Shown: positions 1 through 8,385, counted from the first letter of the stretch. The stretch: 54,383 nt of DNA from Streptomyces sp. 549 (GCF_030124175.1 NZ_JASKMT010000034.1:1-54383); one strand, 5' to 3'. A program made the numbers and translations. The notes: generated by a model not told the origin, from the sequence alone.

Positions 1-10
1 GGGTGAGGAG

Positions 11-68
11 GTACTGCGTGGGGGGTGGGGTACTGCGTGGGGGGTGGAGTGCTGCGTGGGGGTGTGGG
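11..68. repeat. G-rich tandem repeat, about 19 bp x 3
   Basis: Three imperfect copies of a unit beginning GTACTGCGTGGGG follow one another, then more G-runs to about position 79. One strand is almost pure G/T and could form a G-quadruplex. No gene covers it. The window edge cuts the left context, so the true array may be longer. Confidence 0.6.
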
Positions 69-273
69 GGGTGGGGGGTCGCCCAGGGCTCGGGGGTGCC
101 GTCATGAGCGGCGTCCGAGTGAGCGTTGAGCGCCCGCGTCGTGCTCTGCGCAGGGCGGAGATCCGGGGCTCGTGGCCGCGGCTCCGCCACCCGCGTCACA
201 ACAGTCGGGGGCGGTGACGTGAGACGTTCGACCGTCGGGGTTACCGGCGGTCACATCCGGAGATTAGAGCGCC

Positions 274-288
274 TGTCACTCAGTGACA
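274..288. promoter_or_regulatory. perfect palindrome, probable TetR operator
   Basis: TGTCACT-C-AGTGACA is a perfect 7-1-7 inverted repeat lying 27 bases before the first start of the TetR gene. Length and position are typical of a TetR autoregulatory site. That the adjacent TetR protein binds it is inference. Confidence 0.55.
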
Positions 289-315
289 AGATGTCTGCAT
301 GCGCCATCTGGGTGA

Positions 316-1011
316 GTGACTATGCTCGGGTCCCGGGATGTCGACCGACAGGGGTGGTGGGCGGTGACGCCGAAGACGGCGCCGGGGCACGCGCTGACCG
401 CGGAGTCGGCCCCGCGCCCGTCGCTCGGTGAGCGGCGCAGGGCGGCGCTGCGCCTCGACATCGCCCGCGAGGCCGTCCGCCTGTTCAACTCCCAGGGCGT
501 CAGCGCCACCACGGGCGACGAGATAGCCCAGGCCGTCGGCATCTCCACCCGAACGCTGTGGCGGCACTTCCCGACCAAGGAAGGCTGCGTGCGCCCGCTT
601 CTGACGGTCGGTCTGGACGCGGTCACCGAGGCACTTCGCCGCTGGCCGCCCGGCACACCCTTAGTGGAGTTCCTGGCAGGTGCCTGCCGGCACGGGACCC
701 TGCCGCGTGCCGACCCCGCGGTACTCGACCTGATCCGCATGACCCCGAACGAGCCCGCCCTGCGCGCCGTCTGGCTCCAGGCGCACGACGACGCGCTGCC
801 GGTGATCGCCGAACTCCTCGCCGGACGGGTCGGCGGAAACCCCGGCGGGTTGCGCGTCAAGGTGCACGCCGCCACGGTCAACGGCGCGCTGCGGGCCGCG
901 GCTGAGGACTTCGCCGCCCGCTACGCCCAGAACCCGGACGCCTCCGCCGGGGAACTCGCCGCCTGCCTGCACGCCGCCCTGCGCGCGGCGGCGGAGGGCC
1001 TGCCCTACTGA
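316..1011 (+). CDS. TetR family transcriptional regulator
   Basis: The protein is 231 residues if the GTG at 316 is used. ATG 322 and a GTG near 364 are alternatives, and the helix-turn-helix only begins at about residue 45, so a shorter form of about 200 residues is likely. Residues 45-90 form the TetR DNA-binding domain, with GDEIAQAVGISTRTLWRHF as the recognition region. The C-terminal ligand-binding half is Ala/Leu-rich and gives no ligand. Codon 116 (661-663) is TTA, the rarest Streptomyces codon, which makes translation dependent on the bldA leucyl-tRNA. A perfect palindrome lies just upstream and suggests self-repression. The target is unknown; the next gene downstream is a dead permease. 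Confidence 0.85.
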   Translation: MTMLGSRDVDRQGWWAVTPKTAPGHALTAESAPRPSLGERRRAALRLDIAREAVRLFNSQGVSATTGDEIAQAVGISTRTLWRHFPTKEGCVRPLLTVGLDAVTEALRRWPPGTPLVEFLAGACRHGTLPRADPAVLDLIRMTPNEPALRAVWLQAHDDALPVIAELLAGRVGGNPGGLRVKVHAATVNGALRAAAEDFAARYAQNPDASAGELAACLHAALRAAAEGLPY

Positions 1012-1452
1012 CCGGCTGCGTGCCGCCGCCCCTTCGCGACGCCGGACAGGGCCGTCGTCGTCACCGCGGGACTGGCCCTCGCGCTCTCCCGCCACCGCGA
1101 GCTGGACCTGGTGTCGCTCGACGAGGACACACCCAGGCTGCTCGGGATCACCCTGTCCGGGGAACGCCTGGGCTTCCTCGCGCTCAGCGTCCTGCTCAGC
1201 GCGACCGCCGTCGCCGCCGCGGGAACGATCGGCTTCGTTGGCCTCGTCGCGCCGCACGCCGCCAGGGCCCTCGTCGGCCGCCGCCACGCCCGGGTGGTGC
1301 CCGACGCGGTGCTCCTGGGGGCCGTACTCGTGTGCACCGCTGACCTGCTGGGACGGACCGTGATCGCACCGGCCCAACTGGGCGCCGTCCTGATGACCGC
1401 GGTCATCGGCACGCCCTGATTCCTCCACCTGCTGATGCGCAACAGCCGCTGA
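1012..1452 (+). pseudogene. FecCD/BtuC-type ABC permease fragment, broken
   Basis: Immediately after the tetR stop and in the same frame, the translation reads as the C-terminal third of a FecCD-type iron-siderophore or B12 permease. It includes GTIGFVGLVAPHAARALVG, the segment that contacts the ATPase. There is no proper start and the first two thirds are missing. A TGA at 1417-1419 interrupts the frame exactly where this family usually has a Trp before the last helix; translation beyond it continues as FLHLLMRNSR to TGA 1450-1452. So there is a 5' deletion plus a nonsense mutation. An internal GTG at 1111 could start a 102-residue piece, but it would not be a working permease. BtuC in the next operon (2772-3785) is an intact paralogue. 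Confidence 0.8.
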
Positions 1453-1504
1453 GGGCTGGGTCGGGAACGGCTGCCCGACCCACCGGACCGGGCAGCCGGA
1501 CCCC

Positions 1505-1695
1505 GTGGTAGCTTCCGGACGCCAGTCGAACTCGTGCACGTGGACGTGGACGGGTCAGGGAATCCGGTGCGAATCCGGAACTGACGCGCAGCGGTGAGGG
1601 TGACGGGCGTGGCACGAAGCCACTGGGTCGCGGTGCGACCCGGGAAGGCGCCACCGCCCGGGGGATCCCGAGTCCGAAGACCTGCTGGCGGACCG
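1505..1695 (+). ncRNA. cobalamin (adenosylcobalamin-class) riboswitch
   Basis: The stretch before btuF holds the conserved cobalamin aptamer blocks in order: GGGAATCCGGTGCGAATCCGG near 1558, CGCAGCGGTGA near 1586, GCCACTGGG at 1619, CGGGAAGGCG at 1641, and the B12-box-like GAGTCCGAAGACCTGC at 1670-1685. Boundaries are approximate. It should turn the downstream importer off when cobalamin is plentiful, probably at translation because the aptamer ends only about 50 bases before the btuF start. The link to vitamin B12 comes from this RNA more than from the proteins. Confidence 0.92.
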
Positions 1696-1740
1696 TACGG
1701 ACGGGCCCCGCGAACGGGCCCTCGACGCTGAGGAACCGCC

Positions 1741-2775
1741 GTGACCCTGCCCCGCCCTGCCCCGCGCCTCGCCCTGCTCGCCTGCGGTGCGTTCCTGCTC
1801 ACCGCCTGCGCCGGCTCCTCCGGCACCGGAACCGGCCCCTCCAGCAGCGAGGACAAGGGCCGGGCGCTGGAGAACTGCGGACGGACCGTCACGCTGGACG
1901 CCGCACCGAAGCGTGCCGTCTCCCTCAACCAGGGCACCACCGAGATCATGCTCTCGCTCGGCCTCCAGGACCGCATGGTGGGCACGGCGACCTGGACCGA
2001 CCCGGTGATGAAGGGCCTGGAGAAGGCCAACGCGGGCGTGCCCCGGCTCTCCGACAGCAAGCCCTCCTTCGAGAAGGTGCTCGACGCGGACCCCGACTTC
2101 GTCGCCGCGTCCTTCTCCTCCGTGCTCGGCAAGGGCGGTGTGGCCTCCCGCGAGCAGTTCGAGAAGCTTGGCGTGCCGACCTACCTCTCCCCGGCCGACT
2201 GCCAGGGCAAGGACAACAGCGGCGGCGGCGACGGGGTCCGCACCGAGCCGCTCAGCATGGACACCGTCCACGGCGAGGTCCGCGACCTGGCCCGGGTCTT
2301 CGGCGTGGAGGAGCGCGGTGACGAACTCGTCGGGCAGCTCAAGTCCCGCGTGGCGAAGGCCACGAAGGGCCTCGACGCCTCCGGTGTCACCGTCCTTTAC
2401 TGGTTCGCCAACGCCGAGTCCCCCTACCTGGCGGGTTGTTGCGGGGCGCCGGGCGTCATCACCCGCGAGATCGGGGCGAAGAACGTCTTCGACGACACCA
2501 CCGAGGAGTGGCCGCAGATCAACTGGGAGACGGTCGCCGACCGGAACCCCGACATGCTGGTGATCGGCGACCTCACCCGCAAGTCGCAGACCGCCGAGAG
2601 CGCCGCGAAGAAGATCGAGTTCCTGGAGTCGAACCCCGCCACGAAGAGCATGGACGCGGTCCGCAACAAGCGGTACGTGCTGCTCAGCGGCCAGGCCATG
2701 AATCCGACCATCCGCACAGTCGAGGGCATCGAGCAGGTCGCCGAGGCGGTCCGCGAGCACGGCCTGGCGAAGTGA
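1741..2775 (+). CDS. btuF: corrinoid ABC transporter, substrate-binding lipoprotein
   Basis: Lipoprotein of 344 residues with GTG start. Residues 1-23 are a signal peptide ending in the lipobox LLTAC (lipid-anchored Cys23), followed by a Ser/Gly-rich linker and a periplasmic-binding fold of the TroA/BtuF type with two lobes. It should capture cobalamin or a corrinoid outside the membrane and deliver it to BtuC. Typical family phrases are visible, such as AVSLNQGTTEIMLSLGL in the first lobe and NPDMLVIGDL in the second. It is the first gene of an operon directly behind a cobalamin riboswitch, which sets the substrate assignment; on protein sequence alone an iron-siderophore binder could not be excluded. 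Its stop overlaps the btuC start. Confidence 0.88.
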   Translation: MTLPRPAPRLALLACGAFLLTACAGSSGTGTGPSSSEDKGRALENCGRTVTLDAAPKRAVSLNQGTTEIMLSLGLQDRMVGTATWTDPVMKGLEKANAGVPRLSDSKPSFEKVLDADPDFVAASFSSVLGKGGVASREQFEKLGVPTYLSPADCQGKDNSGGGDGVRTEPLSMDTVHGEVRDLARVFGVEERGDELVGQLKSRVAKATKGLDASGVTVLYWFANAESPYLAGCCGAPGVITREIGAKNVFDDTTEEWPQINWETVADRNPDMLVIGDLTRKSQTAESAAKKIEFLESNPATKSMDAVRNKRYVLLSGQAMNPTIRTVEGIEQVAEAVREHGLAK

Positions 2776-3785
2776 CCGCCGCCCTGCTGCGGACGGCGGC
2801 GGGGCTCGTGGCGCTCGCCCTGTCCGTCGCGGTCGCCGTGACCATCGGCCCGGCCGACATCGGCGTCGGCGACGTCTGGTCCGTCGTCAGCGCCCACCTG
2901 GGCGGCGGCGAGTCGGGACTGACCGCGATCCGCGACGGCATCGTGTGGGACCTCCGCATGCCGCGGACCCTGCTCGCCGCCGTCTGCGGTGCCGGGCTGG
3001 CGCTGTGCGGCGCGGTGATGCAGTCCCTGCTGCGCAACCCGCTGGCCGACCCGTTCGTCCTGGGCGTCTCCTCCGGCGCGTCCACCGGCGCGGTGCTTGT
3101 TGTGGTCCTCGGGGTCGGCGGGGGAGCGATCGGCCTGTCCGGCGGCGCGTTCGTCGGCGCGCTGTGCTCGTTCGCGCTGATGCTGGGCCTCAGCCACGCC
3201 CTGGGCGGGACCACGGACCGCGTGGTGCTGTCCGGCGTGGCCGTCATGCAGCTGTTCTCCGCGCTCACCTCGTTCGTCGTGGTCGTGTCCGCGGACGCCG
3301 AGACGACACGAGGCGTGCTGTTCTGGCTGCTGGGCTCGCTCAGCGGCGCCGGCTGGACCGAGGTGTGGCTGTGCCTCGCGTTGCTGTGCCTGGCGCTCGT
3401 GGTGTGCCTGGCCCACAGCAGGACGCTGGACGCCTTCGCCTTCGGCCAGGACGCGGCAGCGACACTCGGCGTGCACGTGGGCCGCACCCGGCTGGTGCTG
3501 CTGTGCGTCACCGCCCTGCTCACCGCCGCGCTGGTCAGCTCGGCCGGAGCCATCGGCTTCGTCGGGCTGGTGCTGCCGCACGCCGCACGGGCCCTGGTCG
3601 GCCCCGGTCACGCCAGGCTGCTGCCGGTCACCGCCCTGGCCGGCGCCGTCTTCCTGGTGTGGATCGACACCCTCGCCCGCACCGTGCTGGACCCGCAGGA
3701 GATCCCGGTGGGCGTGGTCACCTCGCTGGTCGGCGTGCCCGCGTTCGTCCTCGTGCTGCACCGGACCCGGAGGACCTCCCGATGA
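2772..3785 (+). CDS. btuC: corrinoid ABC transporter permease (FecCD family)
   Basis: GTG at 2772 overlaps the btuF stop (GTGA), implying translational coupling; the protein is 337 residues, normal for the family. It is very hydrophobic, with about ten membrane helices. Family landmarks are RMPRTLLAAVCGAGLALCG in the first third, NPLADPFVLGVSSGAS, and near the end GAIGFVGLVLPHAARALVG, the cytoplasmic coupling region for the ATPase. Two copies make the membrane channel of a BtuCDF importer. The same coupling region survives in the pseudogene at 1012-1452, so the area once held two related permeases. Confidence 0.9.
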   Translation: MTAALLRTAAGLVALALSVAVAVTIGPADIGVGDVWSVVSAHLGGGESGLTAIRDGIVWDLRMPRTLLAAVCGAGLALCGAVMQSLLRNPLADPFVLGVSSGASTGAVLVVVLGVGGGAIGLSGGAFVGALCSFALMLGLSHALGGTTDRVVLSGVAVMQLFSALTSFVVVVSADAETTRGVLFWLLGSLSGAGWTEVWLCLALLCLALVVCLAHSRTLDAFAFGQDAAATLGVHVGRTRLVLLCVTALLTAALVSSAGAIGFVGLVLPHAARALVGPGHARLLPVTALAGAVFLVWIDTLARTVLDPQEIPVGVVTSLVGVPAFVLVLHRTRRTSR

Positions 3786-4567
3786 CCCTCAGCGCCGACC
3801 GCGTCTCCCGCACCGCCGGCCGACGGCTGATCGTCGACGGCGTCAGCATCGCACCACCCCCGGGGGCGGTGACCGGCCTGCTCGGCCCCAACGGCTCCGG
3901 CAAGTCGACGCTGCTGCGTCTGCTCGCCGCGCTGCTGGCACCCACCTCGGGCGTCGTCACCCTGGACGGCCGCCCCATCGGCGGGCTGGGCCGCCGGGAC
4001 GTGGCGCGCCGCCTGGCGGTGGTCGAGCAGCAGGCAGACACGTCGGTGGACCTGACCGTGGCCGACGTGGTGCGCCTGGGGCGGGTGCCGCACCGGCGTG
4101 CCTGGGCCCCCGCCTCGGCGGCCGACGAGGCGGCGGTACGTGACGCGCTGGAGCGCACGGGCCTGGCCGGGCGGGCCGAGCAGCGGTGGCACACCCTGTC
4201 CGGCGGCGAGCGCCAACGCGCCCAGATAGCGCGGGCACTGGCCCAGGAACCGCGCGAACTGCTCCTGGACGAGCCGACCAACCACCTCGACATCCAGCAC
4301 CAGTTGGAGCTGCTGAACCTGGTCAGCGCGCTGCCGGTGACCACCGTCGTCGCCCTGCACGACCTGAACCTCGCCGCCATGTACTGCGACCACCTGGTCA
4401 TGCTCAGCAACGGCCTTGTCGCCGCGGCCGGATCGCCGCAGGAGGTATTGACCGAGCGACGGGTCGCCGAGGTGTACGGGGTACGCGTGCACGTCACCCG
4501 CCCGGACCCGGACGGGGACGGCCGCCCCCACATCCGCGTACTGGGCACGGTGGACACCGGTCCTTGA
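3782..4567 (+). CDS. btuD: corrinoid ABC transporter ATPase
   Basis: ATG overlaps the btuC stop (ATGA); 261 residues. It carries Walker A GPNGSGKST (about residues 34-42), the Q-loop in VVEQQADTSV, the ABC signature LSGGERQR, Walker B LLLDEPTNHLD and the switch His in VALHDLNLAA. It powers uptake through BtuC from the cytoplasm. Order btuF-btuC-btuD with 4-base overlaps is a complete three-gene importer. The family is shared with FhuC/FepC siderophore ATPases, so the B12 assignment again rests on the riboswitch. Confidence 0.92.
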   Translation: MTLSADRVSRTAGRRLIVDGVSIAPPPGAVTGLLGPNGSGKSTLLRLLAALLAPTSGVVTLDGRPIGGLGRRDVARRLAVVEQQADTSVDLTVADVVRLGRVPHRRAWAPASAADEAAVRDALERTGLAGRAEQRWHTLSGGERQRAQIARALAQEPRELLLDEPTNHLDIQHQLELLNLVSALPVTTVVALHDLNLAAMYCDHLVMLSNGLVAAAGSPQEVLTERRVAEVYGVRVHVTRPDPDGDGRPHIRVLGTVDTGP

Positions 4568-4765
4568 CGGGCGCTCTCCGGGCCTGGTCCCCGCCCGGTC
4601 GGCGGCGTTCCGTACACCACACCGAGCTGCACGGAAGAAGCACACGGTGCGCCCCCGGGCTGTGACCGGCCGGGCAGGGGTGACGGCCGCCGAAGCGGGA
4701 TTCTCCTCCGGTCTCTTACCTGACCTACCGTTCGACCAACACCTACCGGAAGTCGGTGGCCAGCC

Positions 4766-5254
4766 TTGTGGCGTCCAGTCCGAGGGCGACGTACTACGCC
4801 TTCCGCACCTGACCGCGGCGTACGGCGCCGAGCGGCGGTGCTCGTCGCTGCGGTCTGCGTCCTCCTGCTCGCCGCCTGTGGAAGCTCCGACAACGGGTCC
4901 GCGGCCCCGGACATGGCCGACCAGGACCGCTTCCTGCGGGAGTACGTGCAGTCGCTCAACGCCTCGGACGAGAAACGGCTGGCCCGGCTGCTCGACAGCC
5001 ACCCCCAGGGCGCCCAGGATGCCCGAGCCCGGGTGGACGCCTACGGCGGGCAGGCATGGGACGTCCTGTGGAGCCGCACCTCGGAGTTCACCGGGGTGTG
5101 GAGGATCGAGCTGACCGGCACGGCCCGGGCCGAGGACCGCCCGGTCGAGGTCACGGAGACGGTGGCCTGGGAGGACGAGCGCTGGGTGATGGCACCGCTG
5201 CCCGGCGTCGCTCCGATACCCGGCAACGTCGCCGGGACCACCCCGCCCGACTGA
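4766..5254 (+). CDS. small secreted lipoprotein, unknown function
   Basis: Protein of 162 residues with a TTG start at 4766; the start is uncertain because no strong ribosome site is visible. Residues 20-38 form a signal peptide (RRR, a hydrophobic run, then the lipobox LLAAC, lipid Cys38). The mature part of about 125 residues has no motif I recognise; it looks like a small alpha/beta fold ending in a Pro-rich tail. It lies 200 bases behind btuD with no terminator I could see, so co-transcription is possible, but nothing ties it to corrinoid uptake. Confidence 0.7.
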   Translation: MWRPVRGRRTTPSAPDRGVRRRAAVLVAAVCVLLLAACGSSDNGSAAPDMADQDRFLREYVQSLNASDEKRLARLLDSHPQGAQDARARVDAYGGQAWDVLWSRTSEFTGVWRIELTGTARAEDRPVEVTETVAWEDERWVMAPLPGVAPIPGNVAGTTPPD

Positions 5255-5289
5255 GCCGCCCGCCTGAGCCGCCCACCGTGCCCGCCGCG

Positions 5290-5679
5290 TCAGTACAGCC
5301 CCACGATGCGGGGCGGAGCGAAGACGTGGCGGGCGCGGTGCTCGTTGCCGATCCGGGTGAGGGCCCTGGCCCGGGCCGATCCGTCGTGTTCGGTGGCGAT
5401 GGCCTGCTGGTGGCCGCTGCAGACGGGGCAGGAGGGAACCCAGTCGGTGAGCTGCGCGGCATGGGCGGCGGCCATGTGCTCGGCGAGCGCGATCTGGGTA
5501 CCGACGATGCTGTCCATCGGGTCGTGGTCGACGCCCGGGCCGCAGGCCAGGCGCCGCTCCTCCACCAGTTCCTGCGCGCGCTTCATGGAGCGGTAGCGGA
5601 CCGCGCAGTCGTGACAGCCCCACATCCAGACGGGCGGCAGGGGCCACTCGTCCTCGGGCCGGTCCTCGTCGGCACTCAT
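5290..5679 (-). CDS. hypothetical protein with two CxxC pairs
   Basis: Protein of 129 residues starting at ATG 5679; a longer in-frame extension to 6045 is low-quality sequence and was left out. Residues begin MSADEDRPEDEWPLPP. Two cysteine pairs, WGCHDCAVRY near residue 22 and PSCPVCSGH near residue 83, could bind zinc. The middle is a helix rich in Ala/Glu (QIALAEHMAAAHAAQL). I do not recognise a named family. It is convergent with the lipoprotein gene and divergent from the YunG-like gene. Confidence 0.65.
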   Translation of the reverse strand: MSADEDRPEDEWPLPPVWMWGCHDCAVRYRSMKRAQELVEERRLACGPGVDHDPMDSIVGTQIALAEHMAAAHAAQLTDWVPSCPVCSGHQQAIATEHDGSARARALTRIGNEHRARHVFAPPRIVGLY

Positions 5680-5911
5680 GCCTGCCACCGTAGGCCGCCC
5701 GGTCGGATACCACGCCCCATCCAGCCGAATCCAGGGCCGGATCGCGGCGATTGGCGCAAACGCGCCCCCGACGCCCCAAGGTCCCCGACGCCCCCGAGGT
5801 CCCCGATGCACCCGGATGCCGCCGGGCCGGACGCAGGGGCAGCCGGGCAGGCCCCGGGGCCCCGGGGGAACAGCTGCCGGCGCTGTCAGTGGCCGATGCC
5901 AGAGTGCCCGC

Positions 5912-6325
5912 ATGACACCCTGGAACCTGCGCTCTCTCGACGCGGCCCTGCGTGCCGCCTGGGCCGTCGACACCTGCTCCCCCGACGACCTCGAACGCGC
6001 CGGCTGGCAACCGGACAACCCGGCCCGGGGCCACTGCGACCTCACGGCGCTGGTCGTCCACGACGTGTTCGGTGGCGATCTGAAGGTGGGCGAAGTTCGT
6101 CTGGACGGCGAGCAGCACGGCTTCCACTGGTGGAACCGGTTGCCCGGAGGCGTCGAACTCGACTTGACCCGCGAGCAGTTCCGGCTCGGCGAGAGCGTCG
6201 TCGCCGCGCGGGTCGTGACCCGCCCGCCGGGGCCCCTGGCCCACCGCTGGCAGGACTACCTTCGCTTCCGTGGTCGGGTCGCCGCACGGCTGGAGAACCT
6301 GCCGGAGCCCGACGCCATGGTGTGA
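5912..6325 (+). CDS. YunG family protein
   Basis: Protein of 137 residues; ATG 5912 is chosen because the conserved part begins at once (LRSLDAALRAAWAVDTC). The family pattern is clear: CSPDDL then W, GHCDLTALVVHDVFGGDL, then GFHWWNRLPGGVELDLTREQF. The conserved Cys and paired Trp residues suggest a small papain-like or binding fold, but the biochemical role of YunG proteins is not known. It is single, followed after 55 bases by the convergent permease remnant. Confidence 0.75.
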   Translation: MTPWNLRSLDAALRAAWAVDTCSPDDLERAGWQPDNPARGHCDLTALVVHDVFGGDLKVGEVRLDGEQHGFHWWNRLPGGVELDLTREQFRLGESVVAARVVTRPPGPLAHRWQDYLRFRGRVAARLENLPEPDAMV

Positions 6326-6379
6326 GGGCGCCCGAGCGGGGAGCGGGCCCGGGATCGCGCCCGGCAGCTCCGGCGCGCC

Positions 6380-7012
6380 TCACTTCGTCGCGCCCTGGGC
6401 GAAGCCGTTGTAGATGTAGCGCTGGAGAAAGAGGAAGACCAGCAGGGTGGGCAGGATGACGACGATCGCCCCGGCCGAGATGTGCTCCCAGTGCGCCCCG
6501 AACGGGCCCTTGAAGCGGAACAGGGCGGTGGAGACGGTGCCCAGTTCCTGCGACGGCATGTAGAGGAACGGGATGTGGAAGTCGTTGTAGACGGTGATGC
6601 CCTTGATGATGACGACGGTGGCGATGGCCGGTTTCAGCAGGGGCAGGATGACGCTGCGGTAGATCCTGAAGGAGTTCGCCCCGTCCAGCCGCGCGGCCTC
6701 GTCGAGGGAGACCGGGATGGAGCGGATGAACTGGAGGAAGACGTAGATGGAGACGATGTCCGTCCCCATGTACAGCAGGATCGGGGCCCACCGGGTGTCG
6801 AACAGGCCGAAGCCGTTGACGACCTGGAAGGTGGCGACCTGGGTCGTCACCCCGGGCACCAGCGCGGCCACCAGGAACAGGCCCAGCACGGGTTTCCTGG
6901 CGCGGAAGCGGAACCGGTCGATGGCGTAGGCGGTCATCGAACCGATGAGCACGATCTCCGCCGCGTTGTCGATCGTGTTGACCTGCCCGGTCCGTGCCTC
7001 CGAGCGCTCCAC
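6380..7012 (-). pseudogene. carbohydrate ABC permease (MalG/CUT1 type), 5'-truncated
   Basis: From GQVNTIDNAAEIVLIGSMTAYAIDRF onward (shown by key residues; about 200 residues) this is a sugar permease of the binding-protein-dependent type. It has the EAA coupling loop DEAARLDGANSFRIY and the usual C-terminus ending NGFAQGATK. The normal first 80-90 residues, holding the first membrane helix and the external loop, are absent. Upstream frame content (to 7126) is not permease-like. A GTG at 7012 could start a 210-residue product, but without helix 1 a working permease is unlikely. No partner permease, binding protein or ATPase is nearby. A LacI-type operator sits a few bases upstream, so a deletion probably joined an operon's control region to its last gene. 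Confidence 0.75.
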
Positions 7013-7017
7013 AAATC

Positions 7018-7031
7018 TGACATCGTTGTCA
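7018..7031. promoter_or_regulatory. LacI-type operator half of a lost sugar operon
   Basis: TGACA-TCGT-TGTCA is a perfect inverted repeat with the central CG typical of LacI-family sites. It lies 6 bases before the possible GTG start of the truncated permease, the position of an operon control site. A free TTGACA (-35-like) overlaps its outer edge on the minus strand. Confidence 0.5.
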
Positions 7032-7100
7032 ACGTAGGCGCCGTGGCAGCGTGGGAAGTCGGTTCCGGAGTGCGCGCACCCTGCACGCCGGGAGTCGGAC

Positions 7101-7140
7101 AGCCGCACCCCTCGGCCGTGAGGCACCGAGGGGTGCGGCT
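7101..7140 (-). terminator. strong hairpin terminator
   Basis: A perfect 15-bp stem (AGCCGCACCCCTCGG with its complement) closes a 10-base loop, 38 bases beyond the stop of the flavin oxidoreductase. There is no long U-run, as is usual for Streptomyces terminators. It also separates that gene from the permease remnant. Confidence 0.75.
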
Positions 7141-7177
7141 GGTTGCGTCCCGGGGGTGCGAGTCCTCCGGTCTCCGG

Positions 7178-8296
7178 TCAGGAGAGAACGCTGAGCATGT
7201 CCTTCTCGAAAGGCTTCAGCTCGTCCGTGCGGCCGTCGAGGATCTTGGCCACCCATTCCGGGTCGCCCAGCAGCGCCCGGCCGACCGCGATCAGGTCGAA
7301 CTCGTCCCGCTCCAACCGGTCCAGCAAGCGGTTGATGTCCGTCACGCCGCCCCGCTCACCCTGGAAGGCGCTGATGAACTCGTTGTCCAGGCCGACCGAG
7401 CCGACGCTGATGGCCGGCTTGCCGGACAGCTTCCTGGCCCACCCCGCCAGGTTGAGGTCCGAGCCCTCGAACTCCGGGAGCCAGTACCGGCGGGTCGAGC
7501 AGTGGAAGGCGTCCGCGCCCGCCCCGGTCAGCAGCGCGAGCAGGGCGTCCAGTTCCTGCGGCGTCGCGGCGACCTTGGCCTCGTAGGCGCCCATCTTCCA
7601 CTGCGACATGCGGAACACGATCGGGAAGCCGGGGGAGACGGCCGCACGGCAGGCGGCCACGATCTCGGCGGCGAACTGGGCACGGGAGGCGAGGTCACCG
7701 CCGTAGGCGTCGGTGCGGCGGTTGGTGTGCGCCCACAGGAACTGGTCGACGAGGTAGCCGTGCGCGCCGTGGATCTCCACGCCGTCGAAGCCTGCCGCCT
7801 CGGCCGCGGCGGCACCGGCGGCGAACGCGCCGACCACCGCGTCGATGTCCTGCCGCGTCATGGTCCGGCCCGGCTCGGAGTCGTCCAGCGGGACGCCCGA
7901 CGGGCCGACGCGGGGTGCGTCGGGGACCGGCCCCTTGCCCGCGACGCGCGCCATGCCGACGTGCCACAGCTGCGGCATGATCCGGCCGCCCTCCCGGTGG
8001 ACGGCCGCGGCCACCTCGGCCCAGCCCGCCAGCGCGTCCTCGCCGTGGAAGCGCGGCACGCGGTCGCTGGTGCCGGCGGAGTCGTGGGCCACGTAGGTGC
8101 CCTCGGTGAAGATCAGCCCCACCCCGCCCGCGGCCCGCCGCGCGTAGTACTCCGCGACGTCCGCCCCGGGCACGCCGCCGGGCGAGAACTGCCGTGTCAT
8201 CGGCGCCATCGCGATCCGGTTCGCGAGCGTCAGGTCCCCGATGGAGACGGGGCGGACGAGTACGTCCTGGGCGCGTTCCGCTGCACTGCTGGGCAT
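7178..8296 (-). CDS. NADH:flavin oxidoreductase, old yellow enzyme family
   Basis: Protein of 372 residues from ATG 8296 (MPSSAAERAQDVLVRP); an upstream in-frame ATG at 8368 adds junk. FMN-dependent TIM barrel: LANRIAMAPMTRQFSP near the N-terminus, the active-site segment IHGAHGYLVDQFLWAHTN and NRRTDAYGGDLASRAQFA in the middle. Near the C-terminus, AISVGSVGLDNEF and DLIAVGRALLGDPEW bind the FMN phosphate. Such enzymes reduce activated C=C bonds using NAD(P)H; the substrate here is unknown. It is transcribed alone after a 250-base gap and ends at a strong hairpin. A second OYE domain occurs in the fused protein at 24961-27225. Confidence 0.9.
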   Translation of the reverse strand: MPSSAAERAQDVLVRPVSIGDLTLANRIAMAPMTRQFSPGGVPGADVAEYYARRAAGGVGLIFTEGTYVAHDSAGTSDRVPRFHGEDALAGWAEVAAAVHREGGRIMPQLWHVGMARVAGKGPVPDAPRVGPSGVPLDDSEPGRTMTRQDIDAVVGAFAAGAAAAEAAGFDGVEIHGAHGYLVDQFLWAHTNRRTDAYGGDLASRAQFAAEIVAACRAAVSPGFPIVFRMSQWKMGAYEAKVAATPQELDALLALLTGAGADAFHCSTRRYWLPEFEGSDLNLAGWARKLSGKPAISVGSVGLDNEFISAFQGERGGVTDINRLLDRLERDEFDLIAVGRALLGDPEWVAKILDGRTDELKPFEKDMLSVLS

Positions 8297-8385
8297 CAAG
8301 AAGTCCACTTTCGGTCGGCAACAGGACCGCCCCGGGTCAGAAGTGGTCCGCTTCGTGCAACCCGCCACCCTGCCCGCCCATTCCT

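Noticed and set aside
5680..6045. Extension of the CxxC protein frame upstream of 5679
   Set aside because: Low-complexity sequence overlapping the YunG gene on the other strand; ATG 5679 gives a sensible N-terminus.
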